Made by a program: the position numbers and the translations under genes
Notes under the pieces: generated by a model
The model's input: only the letters and a program-made list of their open reading frames with translations
What the model was told of the DNA's origin: nothing
Database searches by the model: none
In this document: positions 26,003 to 33,579 of the stretch, piece by piece
How the letters are laid out: each line of letters begins with the position of its first letter
How positions within the stretch are numbered: the first letter of the stretch is position 1
From: an uncultured Caryophanales bacterium
GTDB taxonomy: Bacteria; Bacillota_I; Bacilli_A; RF39; UBA660
Reading direction: 5' to 3'
Length of the DNA: 64,000 nucleotides
Assembly: GCA_946544685.1 (NCBI GenBank)
Contig: CAMNML010000001.1
Span: forward strand, 43,394 to 107,393

Positions 26003-26098
26003 AAGTGAGGAGATATAAGATATTTATATTGAGCTATCTCGGGTTTAATACTTACACGTAAAATACGGAGTCACTTATATGTGATTCTGTATTTTTTT
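26003..26098 (+). ncRNA. Candidate attenuator/riboswitch leader, copy 2 (before DUF402-GNAT-GNAT-S51 operon)
   Basis: It begins GTGAGGAGATATAAGAT, then GAGCTATCTCGGG, TACAC and GGAGTCAC, parallel to copy 1 at 14527. GAGATA pairs with TATCTC, where copy 1 has GGGATA with TATCCC: a paired G-to-A and C-to-T change that keeps the stem. The terminator is ACGGAGTCAC/GTGATTCTGT (26065-26090) with seven Ts, again sharing TCAC with the 5' GTGA. The linker between the stems varies in length and sequence while the flanking motifs are kept, which is typical of a ligand-binding RNA. Confidence 0.7.
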
Positions 26099-26143
26099 GC
26101 ATTTTTTTACAGAATCATGTTATTATATAGAAAGGATGGTAGT

Positions 26144-26677
26144 ATGGAAGTTAAGAGAAAATTTATGAATCGTTCTAATTGGAAGAGGCTTGTTAAAAGT
26201 AGATTTTTTAAGAAGAATTCTATTTTTTTTGATAATAATTGTGTTGTTGGATTACTTATTTTAGATGAAGTAACTGAAGCATTAACTCTTGATAATAATC
26301 TTGGTAAATATACTGTTGCTGATAATGGATATAAGTGGTTACAGATTGCGGTAGAAAATGAAAATTATTGGATTACTGCTATGTTTGATGATAATAATCA
26401 ATTGGTTCAAATATATTGTGATGTTAATGACGGTAATGTTCTTGGAGATAATCCTTATTTTGATGATTTATTTATTGATATTGTTTTATATAATGATGAA
26501 GTTTTTATGATTGATCAAGATGATTTAATTAATGCTTATAGAGAAGGTGTTATTACAGCATTACAGTATAATAAGGCTAAGGTTGCGTCTTTAAGACTTT
26601 ATGATTTTGTTTCTGAGAATAAGAATGAGATTATTAATTGTTGTTATAGAATGTTAAGTGAATTAAGTGAGGAGTGA
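26144..26677 (+). CDS. DUF402 domain protein (nucleoside tri/diphosphatase-like)
   Basis: 177 residues from the ATG at 26144 (AAAGGATGGT upstream). The segment from about 70 to 150 (KWLQIAVENENYWITAMFDDNNQLVQIYCDV, then FDDLFIDIVLYNDE and IDQDDLINAYREG) is the DUF402 core with its acidic metal-binding residues. Characterised relatives (Ntdp) hydrolyse nucleoside tri- and diphosphates. It is the first gene of a four-gene operon behind leader RNA copy 2, so its expression should respond to the same signal as the exporter at 14674. Confidence 0.8.
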   Translation: MEVKRKFMNRSNWKRLVKSRFFKKNSIFFDNNCVVGLLILDEVTEALTLDNNLGKYTVADNGYKWLQIAVENENYWITAMFDDNNQLVQIYCDVNDGNVLGDNPYFDDLFIDIVLYNDEVFMIDQDDLINAYREGVITALQYNKAKVASLRLYDFVSENKNEIINCCYRMLSELSEE

Positions 26678-26681
26678 TAGT

Positions 26682-27191
26682 ATGAATGTTGTTTTTAAAA
26701 GTGATAATTTAGATTTTGTTAATGTATCTATAGATTTGATTGATGATTATTTGATTATGATAAATGATCCTATGATACAAGAATGTATTTCTACGAAAAA
26801 AGGTATTTATACATATGAAAATGAAGTTAATTGGGTTAATAAAAAATTAGAAGAAAAATCTTTAGTTTTTTCAATTATTGAGAGAAAAAGTAGTGAATTT
26901 GTTGGCAATATTGAATTAATGAATGTTCATGATGGATGCGCTGAAATGGGTATTTGTCTTACTCCAAAGTTTATAAATAGACATTATGGAACTGAAGCTA
27001 TTAAAAGAATTCTTGAGTATGCTTTTAATGAATTTAAATTAAATGTTGTTGACCTAATTGTTTTTTCTAATAACTTAAGAGCAATTCATTGTTATAAGAA
27101 AATTGGTTTTGTTGAGTATGATATTCGAAAAAATGTTAAAGAGGTAGATGACGAATCTGTTGATAATATTTATATGAGATTAATGAGGTAG
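26682..27191 (+). CDS. GNAT family N-acetyltransferase (RimJ/RimL type)
   Basis: 169 residues, ATG at 26682 with GAGGAGTGA upstream. FVGNIELMNVHDGCAEMGICL is the beta4 strand region, and NRHYGTEAIKRILEYAF is the acetyl-CoA loop (R-x-x-G-x-x-A). NNLRAIHCYKKIGFVEY is the C-terminal motif. It transfers an acetyl group to an amine, often a protein N-terminus or a small molecule. It lies 4 bp after the DUF402 gene and 8 bp before another GNAT. Confidence 0.9.
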   Translation: MNVVFKSDNLDFVNVSIDLIDDYLIMINDPMIQECISTKKGIYTYENEVNWVNKKLEEKSLVFSIIERKSSEFVGNIELMNVHDGCAEMGICLTPKFINRHYGTEAIKRILEYAFNEFKLNVVDLIVFSNNLRAIHCYKKIGFVEYDIRKNVKEVDDESVDNIYMRLMR

Positions 27192-27199
27192 GTGATAAT

Positions 27200-27763
27200 A
27201 TGAGATTGTTTTTAAAAGAACCTGGTATTGAAGATAAGAAAGAAATACTTGATATGGTTTGTGAATTTGGTACTTGTTCTGATGAGTATCCATTTGAAGG
27301 AGTTATTATTTTAAAAAGTGTTACATCTGAAAATTATGATGAATTTTTAAGAAAAATAGGTAAATCTAAATATATTGAGGATATTCGCCCTGATTATTCT
27401 AACCAGGCAACTTATGTTTTAACTGATGAAACTGGTCATATCTATGGGATGTCTTGTTTAAGACATAGTTTAAAAGGTGATTTAATTAATATTGGCGGAC
27501 ATGTTGGATACGCAATTAGACCTAGTGAAAGAGGAAAAGGTTATGGGACTATTCAACTTCGTTTAGTTTTAGAAAAAGCTTATGAAATGGGAATTAAAGA
27601 AGTTTTAGTTACTTGCAGAGAAAATAATGTTGGCTCTCGCAAAACTATGGAAAAATGTGTCGGATATTCTGATTCTTTAGTTGATTCTTTTTATCCTGGC
27701 ATTAAAGAGTATAGGTATTGGATTGATTGTGAGAAAGAATTGAGGAAAGGTAGGATAAAATGA
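27200..27763 (+). CDS. GNAT family N-acetyltransferase
   Basis: 187 residues. IGGHVGYAIRPSERGKGYGTIQLRLVL holds the acetyl-CoA pyrophosphate loop RGKGYG, and VLVTCRENNVGSRKTMEKC is the C-terminal Asn-containing motif. The sequence resembles the YesJ/PF13302-like group that includes small-molecule acetyltransferases. The stop overlaps the next start by 4 bp (ATGA). Substrate unknown; being in an operon with a DUF402 and an S51-like gene behind a leader RNA suggests a conditional detoxification or modification role, by inference. Confidence 0.9.
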   Translation: MRLFLKEPGIEDKKEILDMVCEFGTCSDEYPFEGVIILKSVTSENYDEFLRKIGKSKYIEDIRPDYSNQATYVLTDETGHIYGMSCLRHSLKGDLINIGGHVGYAIRPSERGKGYGTIQLRLVLEKAYEMGIKEVLVTCRENNVGSRKTMEKCVGYSDSLVDSFYPGIKEYRYWIDCEKELRKGRIK

Positions 27764-28470
27764 AACATGTATTTTTAACTAGCAATGTTGGTTGTATTAA
27801 GAAAATTGATGGTGTTAGAATGGTTAATCTTATTGATGATTCTAATGGCATTATTGAACAAATTAAAAGTTGTCTTGTAAAAGAAGATACTTTTGTATAT
27901 TTTGCTTCTGATCCAACATGTTCCTACAAAACTGATATGTACGCTAAATTTGTTTTTGATAGTTTTAAGTTAAGTGGTTTTAATTTTAAAAATTATATTA
28001 TTATTGATGATAGGTTTAATGGGGACTTAAAGAGTATTGTTGATAGCGCTGATGTTATATTTTTAACTGGAGGAGATACTAAGACTCAAATGGATTTTTT
28101 TGAAAGAATTGGTCTTAGAGATATTCTTAAGAATTATGAAGGTGTTATTATTGGACAAAGTGCAGGATCTATGAATTTGGCTAATTTAGTTGTTTGTCCT
28201 CCTGAGAAAGAAGATATTTCTACATATACTTGGAATGGTCTTGGTATTGTTGACATTAATATCGAGCCTCATTTTAGTGAAGATATATTTTATAAAGATG
28301 ATTTTTATAGTAATAAATTAAAAGAACTTAGTAATACTTATCCATTATATGCATATGGGGATGGTACTCATATTTATTATGATGGGTTTAGTTATACTAT
28401 ATATGGTGATGTTTATTATTTATTTGACTCTAAATTAGAAAAAATAGATAGTGTTAATTATAAAAAATAA
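27760..28470 (+). CDS. Peptidase S51 / peptidase E-like protein
   Basis: 236 residues. The class I glutamine-amidotransferase-like fold shows VIFLTGGDTKTQM (oxyanion loop) and IGQSAGSMNL, the nucleophile elbow with Ser as in peptidase E. YAYGDGTHIYYDG near the C-terminus fits the closing strand. Peptidase E hydrolyses Asp-X dipeptides; more distant relatives have other substrates. Last gene of the DUF402 operon, with a terminator directly after the stop. Related proteins occur at 38331 and 46753, plus a fragment at 36954. Confidence 0.87.
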   Translation: MKHVFLTSNVGCIKKIDGVRMVNLIDDSNGIIEQIKSCLVKEDTFVYFASDPTCSYKTDMYAKFVFDSFKLSGFNFKNYIIIDDRFNGDLKSIVDSADVIFLTGGDTKTQMDFFERIGLRDILKNYEGVIIGQSAGSMNLANLVVCPPEKEDISTYTWNGLGIVDINIEPHFSEDIFYKDDFYSNKLKELSNTYPLYAYGDGTHIYYDGFSYTIYGDVYYLFDSKLEKIDSVNYKK

Positions 28471-28471
28471 T

Positions 28472-28498
28472 AGAGATTGAATTTTCAATCTCTTTTTA
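28472..28498 (+). terminator. Terminator of the DUF402 operon
   Basis: AGAGATTGA (28472-28480) and TCAATCTCT (28485-28493) form a perfect 9-bp stem followed by Ts. Confidence 0.88.
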
Positions 28499-28517
28499 AT
28501 TTATAAATATAAGAAAT

Positions 28518-28534
28518 GCCAACCAGCGGTTGGT
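28518..28534 (+). repeat. Short perfect inverted repeat upstream of ORF6N gene 2
   Basis: CCAACC-AGC-GGTTGG is GC-rich against its surroundings and has no T-run. It could be an operator or the end of an inserted segment. Confidence 0.5.
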
Positions 28535-28579
28535 AATTTGAATTGTGGTTATTTAATGATTTTTTGCATTTAATTTTAA

Positions 28580-28606
28580 GGAATTATTTTTTTTATATCG
28601 TATGAT
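28580..28606 (+). promoter_or_regulatory. ECF-like promoter motif before ORF6N gene 2
   Basis: GGAAT (28580-28584), 14 bp, then CGTATGAT (28599-28606). The same arrangement with GGAAC is found at 52116 and a looser form at 62511. It resembles ECF-type promoters with a CGTA -10, but the spacer is shorter than usual. Confidence 0.45.
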
Positions 28607-28626
28607 TATTATAGGAGGTATAAATA

Positions 28627-29487
28627 ATGAATGAAATTATTACTAACGAAAATATTGAAAATTTAATTTATGAGGTCAGAGGTAAACAAATTATGTTAGA
28701 TTCTGATTTGGCTCGTATTTATGAGTGCGCTAATGGTACAAAGACTATTAATCAAGCTGTTAATAGGCATTTGGATAGATTTCCTGATGATTTTTATTTT
28801 CAACTAACCGATGATGAATTTAAAAATTTGTGGTCCCAAGTTGGGACCGCAAATAAGAATAATATGTCAAGAACACTTCCATATGCATTTACTGAACAAG
28901 GTGTTGCAATGCTTGCCTCTATTCTTAGAACTAATGTTGCTGCTAGTGTAAGTGTTAATATAATGCGTGCTTTTGTTAAAATGAGACATTATATTAATGA
29001 TAATTCTATTTTGCCTCATAGGTTTATATTGTTAGAGGATAAAGTTGATAGTAATACTAAAAGAATTGATGAATTATTTGATAGATTTGATTCTAATCCT
29101 ATTGATAATAATCTTATTTTTTTTGAAGGTCAACATTATGAGGCTTATTCATTGTTAATAGATATTTTTAATACAGCTAATAAAGAAATTATTATTATCG
29201 ATAATTATGCTGGAAAAGAGCTACTTGATTTATTAAAAGATATTGATAAGAAAATTATTATTGTTTCTAAAAATATTGATGATTTTTTAAAGAAAAAATA
29301 TGAAAAGCAATTTGATAATATTACTTTTATGTATAATAATTCTTTTCATGATAGATTTATTATTATTGATAGAATCAAATTATATGCATGTGGTGCATCA
29401 CTCAAAGATTTAGGTAAAAAATGTTCTTATATAGGTGTATGTGATAATGACTATTATTTGAGTGAAATGTTGAAGGTAATTTTGTGA
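28627..29487 (+). CDS. ORF6N-domain DNA-binding protein with PLD-like C-terminal domain, copy 2
   Basis: 286 residues, paralogous to the protein at 24406 along its length. The ORF6N domain covers about 10-125 (VRGKQIMLDSDLARIYE, DRFPDDFYFQLTDDE, YAFTEQGVAMLASIL), with a linker and then a C-terminal domain with IIIIDNYAGKELLDLL and FHDRFIIIDRIKLYACGASLKDLGKK, an HKD-like half site (HxRxxxxD). The strong AGGAGGT ribosome site lies behind an ECF-like promoter. Its last bases overlap the start of a methyltransferase gene that lacks its 5' end, so this gene appears to have landed on that locus. Confidence 0.83.
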   Translation: MNEIITNENIENLIYEVRGKQIMLDSDLARIYECANGTKTINQAVNRHLDRFPDDFYFQLTDDEFKNLWSQVGTANKNNMSRTLPYAFTEQGVAMLASILRTNVAASVSVNIMRAFVKMRHYINDNSILPHRFILLEDKVDSNTKRIDELFDRFDSNPIDNNLIFFEGQHYEAYSLLIDIFNTANKEIIIIDNYAGKELLDLLKDIDKKIIIVSKNIDDFLKKKYEKQFDNITFMYNNSFHDRFIIIDRIKLYACGASLKDLGKKCSYIGVCDNDYYLSEMLKVIL

Positions 29488-30008
29488 TGATATTTACTTA
29501 TTTTGTTAATTATTGTAAAATTGTTTTAGGTGCTGGAACTGGATTACAATTAATAAAATTATATAAGGTTTTTCCTAATGTTAAAACTACCGCTATTGAT
29601 ATTTCTGACGGTATGTTAAAGAAATTAGAAGAGAGACATATTAGTGATAATATTACTATTATAAATCAAAGTTTCTTTGAATATGAATTTGGTAAAGATA
29701 TTGATGCGGTTATATCTACACAAGCATTACATCATTTTGATTCTTCTGATAAGAGAACTTTATATAGAAAAGTGTATGAGTGTTTGAGAGAGCATGGCGT
29801 ATTTGTTATTGAGGATTATTTTGCTATTAATGATGAAGATGAGAAAAAAGGTTTTGAAGATTATAAAAATCTAGTTAAAGGTTTTGATAGTCATTATGAT
29901 ACTCCTTTAACAATACCTCATGAAATTGAAATTTTAAAGAGTGTTGGTTTTTCCGATGTAGAACATTTTAATGGAGAAAATTATAATATCTTAATTTCAA
30001 GAAAGTAA
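29487..30008 (+). pseudogene. Class I SAM-dependent methyltransferase, N-terminally truncated
   Basis: 173 residues from the ATG at 29487, which overlaps the ORF6N stop. Motif I (VLGAGTGLQLIKLYKVFPN) begins only about 14 residues after the start, and TTAIDISDGMLKKLEE and DAVISTQALHHFDS follow as motifs II and IV. Ordinary members have another 30-45 residues before motif I (substrate lid and helix), which are missing. The rest, to GFSDVEHFNGENYNILISRK, looks intact. Loss of the 5' part by arrival of the upstream ORF6N gene is the simplest reading. It may still be translated by coupling, but is probably inactive or altered. Confidence 0.65.
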
Positions 30009-30012
30009 ATTA

Positions 30013-30048
30013 AAATAGATAAGACTATGTTGCTTTATCTATTTTTTT
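30013..30048 (+). terminator. Terminator after the methyltransferase fragment
   Basis: AAATAGATAA and TTATCTATTT form a 10-bp stem followed by a T-run. Confidence 0.8.
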
Positions 30049-30076
30049 GATATAATTAATTATAGTTGGTGATTGT

Positions 30077-30658
30077 ATGAAGAATATAATATTTGATTTA
30101 GGTGGAGTTATTTTAAAAGACAAACCTATTTCTGTATTAAATAATATTGATATTGATAATGATATTTATAATGAATTGAAAGTATTTTTTGATAATTGGG
30201 ATGATTTAGATTTAGGTGAGAAAAGATTATTAGAAAAATATAATCAGTTTAATTTTTCCACTGATTTATATAAAGACAGATTGATTAATTATTTTTTATA
30301 TCGTGATTTTAATATGGATTTAATAAATTTATTGGGTGTTTTAAAGTCTAAGAATTATAATTTGTATGTTTTATCTGATAATAATTTTGATGCGTATGAT
30401 TTTTATAAAAGTAATAAATTATTTAAGGATATTGATGGTTGGGTTATGTCTTGTGATTATCATACTTTGAAAAAAGATGGTGTTTTGTTTGATATATTGC
30501 TTGATAAATATAATTTGGATCCTTTTGAGTGTTATTTCATTGATGACAGAAAGGTTAATATTGATGAGGCTTTTAAACGTAATATAAAAGGTTTTGTTTT
30601 TAATAATGATATTGAATTATTATATGAAGATATGAGAAGTAATGGAATAGATATATAG
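30077..30658 (+). CDS. HAD family hydrolase (YihX/epoxide-hydrolase-N-like)
   Basis: 193 residues. The N-terminal nucleophile motif is present as NIIFDLGGVILKD: the first Asp is there, but the usual second acid position is Gly, as in the YihX-type subgroup. YVLSDNNFD (motif II), KKDGVLFD (motif III Lys) and CYFIDDRKVNIDEA (motif IV) complete the set. Such enzymes dephosphorylate sugar phosphates or related metabolites. A GTGATTG upstream supplies a weak ribosome site. It begins an operon with cutA 9 bp downstream. Confidence 0.85.
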   Translation: MKNIIFDLGGVILKDKPISVLNNIDIDNDIYNELKVFFDNWDDLDLGEKRLLEKYNQFNFSTDLYKDRLINYFLYRDFNMDLINLLGVLKSKNYNLYVLSDNNFDAYDFYKSNKLFKDIDGWVMSCDYHTLKKDGVLFDILLDKYNLDPFECYFIDDRKVNIDEAFKRNIKGFVFNNDIELLYEDMRSNGIDI

Positions 30659-30667
30659 GAGGTATAT

Positions 30668-30982
30668 ATGGAGAAGTGTATAGTTATTTCTACTTATTCT
30701 AATGATTTAGAGGTTATAAATTGTATTCAAAAAGAGTTATTGGAAGGACATTTGGCAGCTGGATGTCAAGTATCTAGTGTTGATTCTACTTATTGGTGGA
30801 ATAATCGGATTTATAGTTCTAAGGAATATTGTTTACAGGTTCGAACAGTTATTTCTTTATATGATAAGATTGAATCTATTATAAAAGATATCCATAATTA
30901 TGAATTGCCTGAGATTTCATATTATGAGATAAATGGTAGTAAAGAAATTATTAATTGGATTAACGAAAATAGTAAGTGTTAA
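30668..30982 (+). CDS. cutA: CutA-like divalent-cation tolerance protein
   Basis: 104 residues, standard CutA length. ELLEGHLAAGCQVSSVDSTYWWNN and EYCLQVRT with YELPEISYYEI match the family: the LAAC-type loop (here LAAGC), the W-W and the YxxPE motif. CutA forms PII-like trimers in the cytoplasm; a role in metal tolerance is reported but the mechanism is unclear. AGGAGGT precedes the start. It sits between HAD and RibD-like genes. Confidence 0.88.
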   Translation: MEKCIVISTYSNDLEVINCIQKELLEGHLAAGCQVSSVDSTYWWNNRIYSSKEYCLQVRTVISLYDKIESIIKDIHNYELPEISYYEINGSKEIINWINENSKC

Positions 30983-31003
30983 TGTATAAGGAGGAAATAG
31001 TTT

Positions 31004-31699
31004 ATGAATAGACCAATAACAACTTTATTTATGTTAGAATCATTAGATGGAAAAATTAGTACAGGAAGTAATGATAGTTTTGATGTAGATAAGGATTTTC
31101 CTAATATTGAGGGTGTTAAAGAAGGATTACACCAATATTATGAATTAGAAGAAAATACTGATTTATTTTCTTTGAATACTGGAAGAGTAATGGCTAAGAT
31201 TGGTGTTAATGATAAAAAAGAATATCATAATAAGATAGATGTTGTTACTTTTATAATAATTGATAATAAGCCTCATTTAAATAGTAATGGTATTGATTAT
31301 TTATGCCATTGGGTTGGCAAAGTATTATTAGTTACTACTAATAAAGAACACCCATCTTTTGATTTAAAGGATAAGTATGATAATTTAGAAATTTTATATT
31401 ATGATACATTAGATTTAAATATATTGATGGAAGATTTATATAGTAATTATGGTGTTGATAGAATTACTATTCAATCTGGTGGTAGTATGAATGGTTTATT
31501 TATCAGAAATGATTTGATTGATTATGTTGATATAGTTATTGCTCCTATATTAATTGGTGGTAAGGATGTTCCTACACTTGTAGATGGTGAATCTATTAAG
31601 AGTGAAAATGAACTTAATTTATTAAGACCATTAGAATTAATGAAGTGTAATAAACTTAATGATTCGTATATAGAGCTAAAATATAAAGTTAGAAGGTAG
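31004..31699 (+). CDS. RibD C-terminal domain (dihydrofolate-reductase-like) protein
   Basis: 231 residues. RPITTLFMLESLDGKIS at the N-terminus, and GVDRITIQSGGSMNGLFIRNDLIDYVDIVIAPILIGGKDVPTL in the second half, are the NADPH-binding and substrate loops of the RibD C-terminal reductase fold. Stand-alone forms act as riboflavin-pathway or other pteridine-like reductases; this one lacks the deaminase domain and there are no other rib genes in the window. It lies 21 bp after cutA and 3 bp before an HExxH protein. Confidence 0.85.
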   Translation: MNRPITTLFMLESLDGKISTGSNDSFDVDKDFPNIEGVKEGLHQYYELEENTDLFSLNTGRVMAKIGVNDKKEYHNKIDVVTFIIIDNKPHLNSNGIDYLCHWVGKVLLVTTNKEHPSFDLKDKYDNLEILYYDTLDLNILMEDLYSNYGVDRITIQSGGSMNGLFIRNDLIDYVDIVIAPILIGGKDVPTLVDGESIKSENELNLLRPLELMKCNKLNDSYIELKYKVRR

Positions 31700-31702
31700 T
31701 TT

Positions 31703-32641
31703 ATGGATTTTAAAAAGTTAGATGGAATTGTTGAAGACTTTATAAATAAATATAAATTTCATGTTGAAGTTTTACCAATAATTGTTGATTATAGTAAAAA
31801 AGTTCTTGATGAACAATTGCTTGATGTTAGTAATGATTGGCCTAGAAAAATTGAAATTAATGATTCGATTAATATCGTTTATAAATTTTTAGAAACGATC
31901 GATGTTAGTTTGGCTAATCAGTTTTTAAATATATTAAATTCTTATGATGAATATGGTAATCCTTATGTTAATATTTTACCTAGAGATGAGTATCCTAATG
32001 GACATGATGAGGTTAGAGATGGGAAAGTATATGTTTATTATGAGAATACTCCAAATGATCCTTTTTGTATATTGCACGAGATGTTGCATAAAATGAATGA
32101 ATGTTTTATAGTTAATGAAAATAATGAAAAGGAAGAAAGATTTACTAGAATTTTTTTAGGTGAAACTGTTTCAATATTGGGTGAAATGATGCTTGGTAAT
32201 TATATGGTTCAAAATGGTTTTATATCTGAAAGTGATTTTAATATAAGAAAGAATTTTCGCTTGAATGAAGCAAGAAAAGATGCAAGAGATGTTATAATCG
32301 AAAATGAATTGATTAATTTAAAATTAAGTGGTAAGAATATTACTTTAGATAGTTTAAATAGTTTATTTAATAGTTATGATAAGAGTTTGGTTGAGTATTC
32401 TGTATTGAAAGATGAAAGAAATGATTTAAGAAGAATTAATAAAATTTTAAAAAATAATTGTTTAAGTTTACATAAATCATTGGGATATGTGATAGCGCAG
32501 GTATTATGTGATAGATTTTTGAAAAGAGATAGTTTAATTGATGATTTTGTTAGATTACATTATTCGGTTGGGGATTCAAATAGTGATATTATCGAAGTAT
32601 TTAATGATATCATAAGTGATAATGTAGATGTTAAGAGGTAG
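31703..32641 (+). CDS. HExxH-motif protein of unknown family (putative metallopeptidase)
   Basis: 312 residues, mostly helical, without signal peptide or membrane helix. CILHEMLHKMNE at about 125-136 gives an HExxH zinc motif, and FLGETVSILGEMML about 30 residues later supplies a candidate third ligand Glu. The next gene encodes a similar-length protein with the same layout, so the two look like tandem paralogues. Cytoplasmic peptidase activity is inferred from the motif alone. It is coupled to the RibD-like gene (3 bp gap). Confidence 0.65.
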   Translation: MDFKKLDGIVEDFINKYKFHVEVLPIIVDYSKKVLDEQLLDVSNDWPRKIEINDSINIVYKFLETIDVSLANQFLNILNSYDEYGNPYVNILPRDEYPNGHDEVRDGKVYVYYENTPNDPFCILHEMLHKMNECFIVNENNEKEERFTRIFLGETVSILGEMMLGNYMVQNGFISESDFNIRKNFRLNEARKDARDVIIENELINLKLSGKNITLDSLNSLFNSYDKSLVEYSVLKDERNDLRRINKILKNNCLSLHKSLGYVIAQVLCDRFLKRDSLIDDFVRLHYSVGDSNSDIIEVFNDIISDNVDVKR

Positions 32642-32643
32642 TT

Positions 32644-33579
32644 ATGAAAAATGATCTTTTAGAGTATATGGATTTTTTAAAGGATAAAGATTTATTTTTA
32701 TATAAGAATTATAAAACATTTAATTTGTTTTTTGAGTCTTTAATTAGAAATGATAGTTTACTTTCTATTTTTAGTGATTTAGATGTGAAGTGTAATAGTA
32801 AATTTGATTATTCTATTTATGATGATAAGGATATATTGAATTATGTTTATAGTTTTTTTAATAAAGTAAATCCTGATTTAGCTAATATTTTTTATGACAA
32901 TGTTGAAAGTGGTAAGTTAATTTATGATAATGATGTTTTGAAGCCTCATTTTAAAACTTATAGGGATAATGATACACTTAGATTAAATAATTATATTATT
33001 GAAATTCCACGGACTAATACCGTTAAGGATATTTATTGCTTGGTTCATGAGTTTACTCATTATTTGATTAATAGAATTAATGAGAATAGGAGTATTAGTA
33101 AGAGCGTTATTAATATATATGATGAGGCCATTGCGATTTATTCTGAGTTATTGTTTTTTGATTTTATTAAGAATAAGATTTCTTTGGATGATTCTAAACG
33201 GATAATTGAGGAAAGGTTATATAATTGTTTTGTTCAAGGTTCTGATTTATATAGTTCTTATAACGCAATTGAACTTATATGTGATGGTAAGTCTTATGAT
33301 GAAGTTGTTAGTTTTTTTAATGATGATGTGTTTTTAAATGATTTTAAGGATAAGGTTAAGAATAAAAATGTTTTTTCTTATGAACATTTTATAGGAACTA
33401 TCAGTGCTTTAAAAATGTATTTTGATAAGGTTAATTTGTTTGATTTGATTAGTTTAATTAATGATGGTGATATTGATAAATTAAGTGCGGTAATAGGTAT
33501 TTCTTTTAATACTGAATCTGCTTGTTCTTTATTTATAAATTATGTGAATGATATGAAATTGGGTGGTAAGAATGATTAG
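32644..33579 (+). CDS. HExxH-motif protein, tandem relative of the preceding gene
   Basis: 311 residues. CLVHEFTHYLINRINE at about 132-147 carries HExxH, and DEAIAIYSELLFFDFI about 30 residues on supplies the candidate Glu ligand, the same spacing as in the gene before. The N-terminal 100 residues share helical character and the FNKVNPDLANIFYDNV versus LETIDVSLANQFLNIL pattern, so an ancient duplication is likely. It starts 2 bp after the previous stop and overlaps the next gene by 8 bp. Function unknown. Confidence 0.65.
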   Translation: MKNDLLEYMDFLKDKDLFLYKNYKTFNLFFESLIRNDSLLSIFSDLDVKCNSKFDYSIYDDKDILNYVYSFFNKVNPDLANIFYDNVESGKLIYDNDVLKPHFKTYRDNDTLRLNNYIIEIPRTNTVKDIYCLVHEFTHYLINRINENRSISKSVINIYDEAIAIYSELLFFDFIKNKISLDDSKRIIEERLYNCFVQGSDLYSSYNAIELICDGKSYDEVVSFFNDDVFLNDFKDKVKNKNVFSYEHFIGTISALKMYFDKVNLFDLISLINDGDIDKLSAVIGISFNTESACSLFINYVNDMKLGGKND

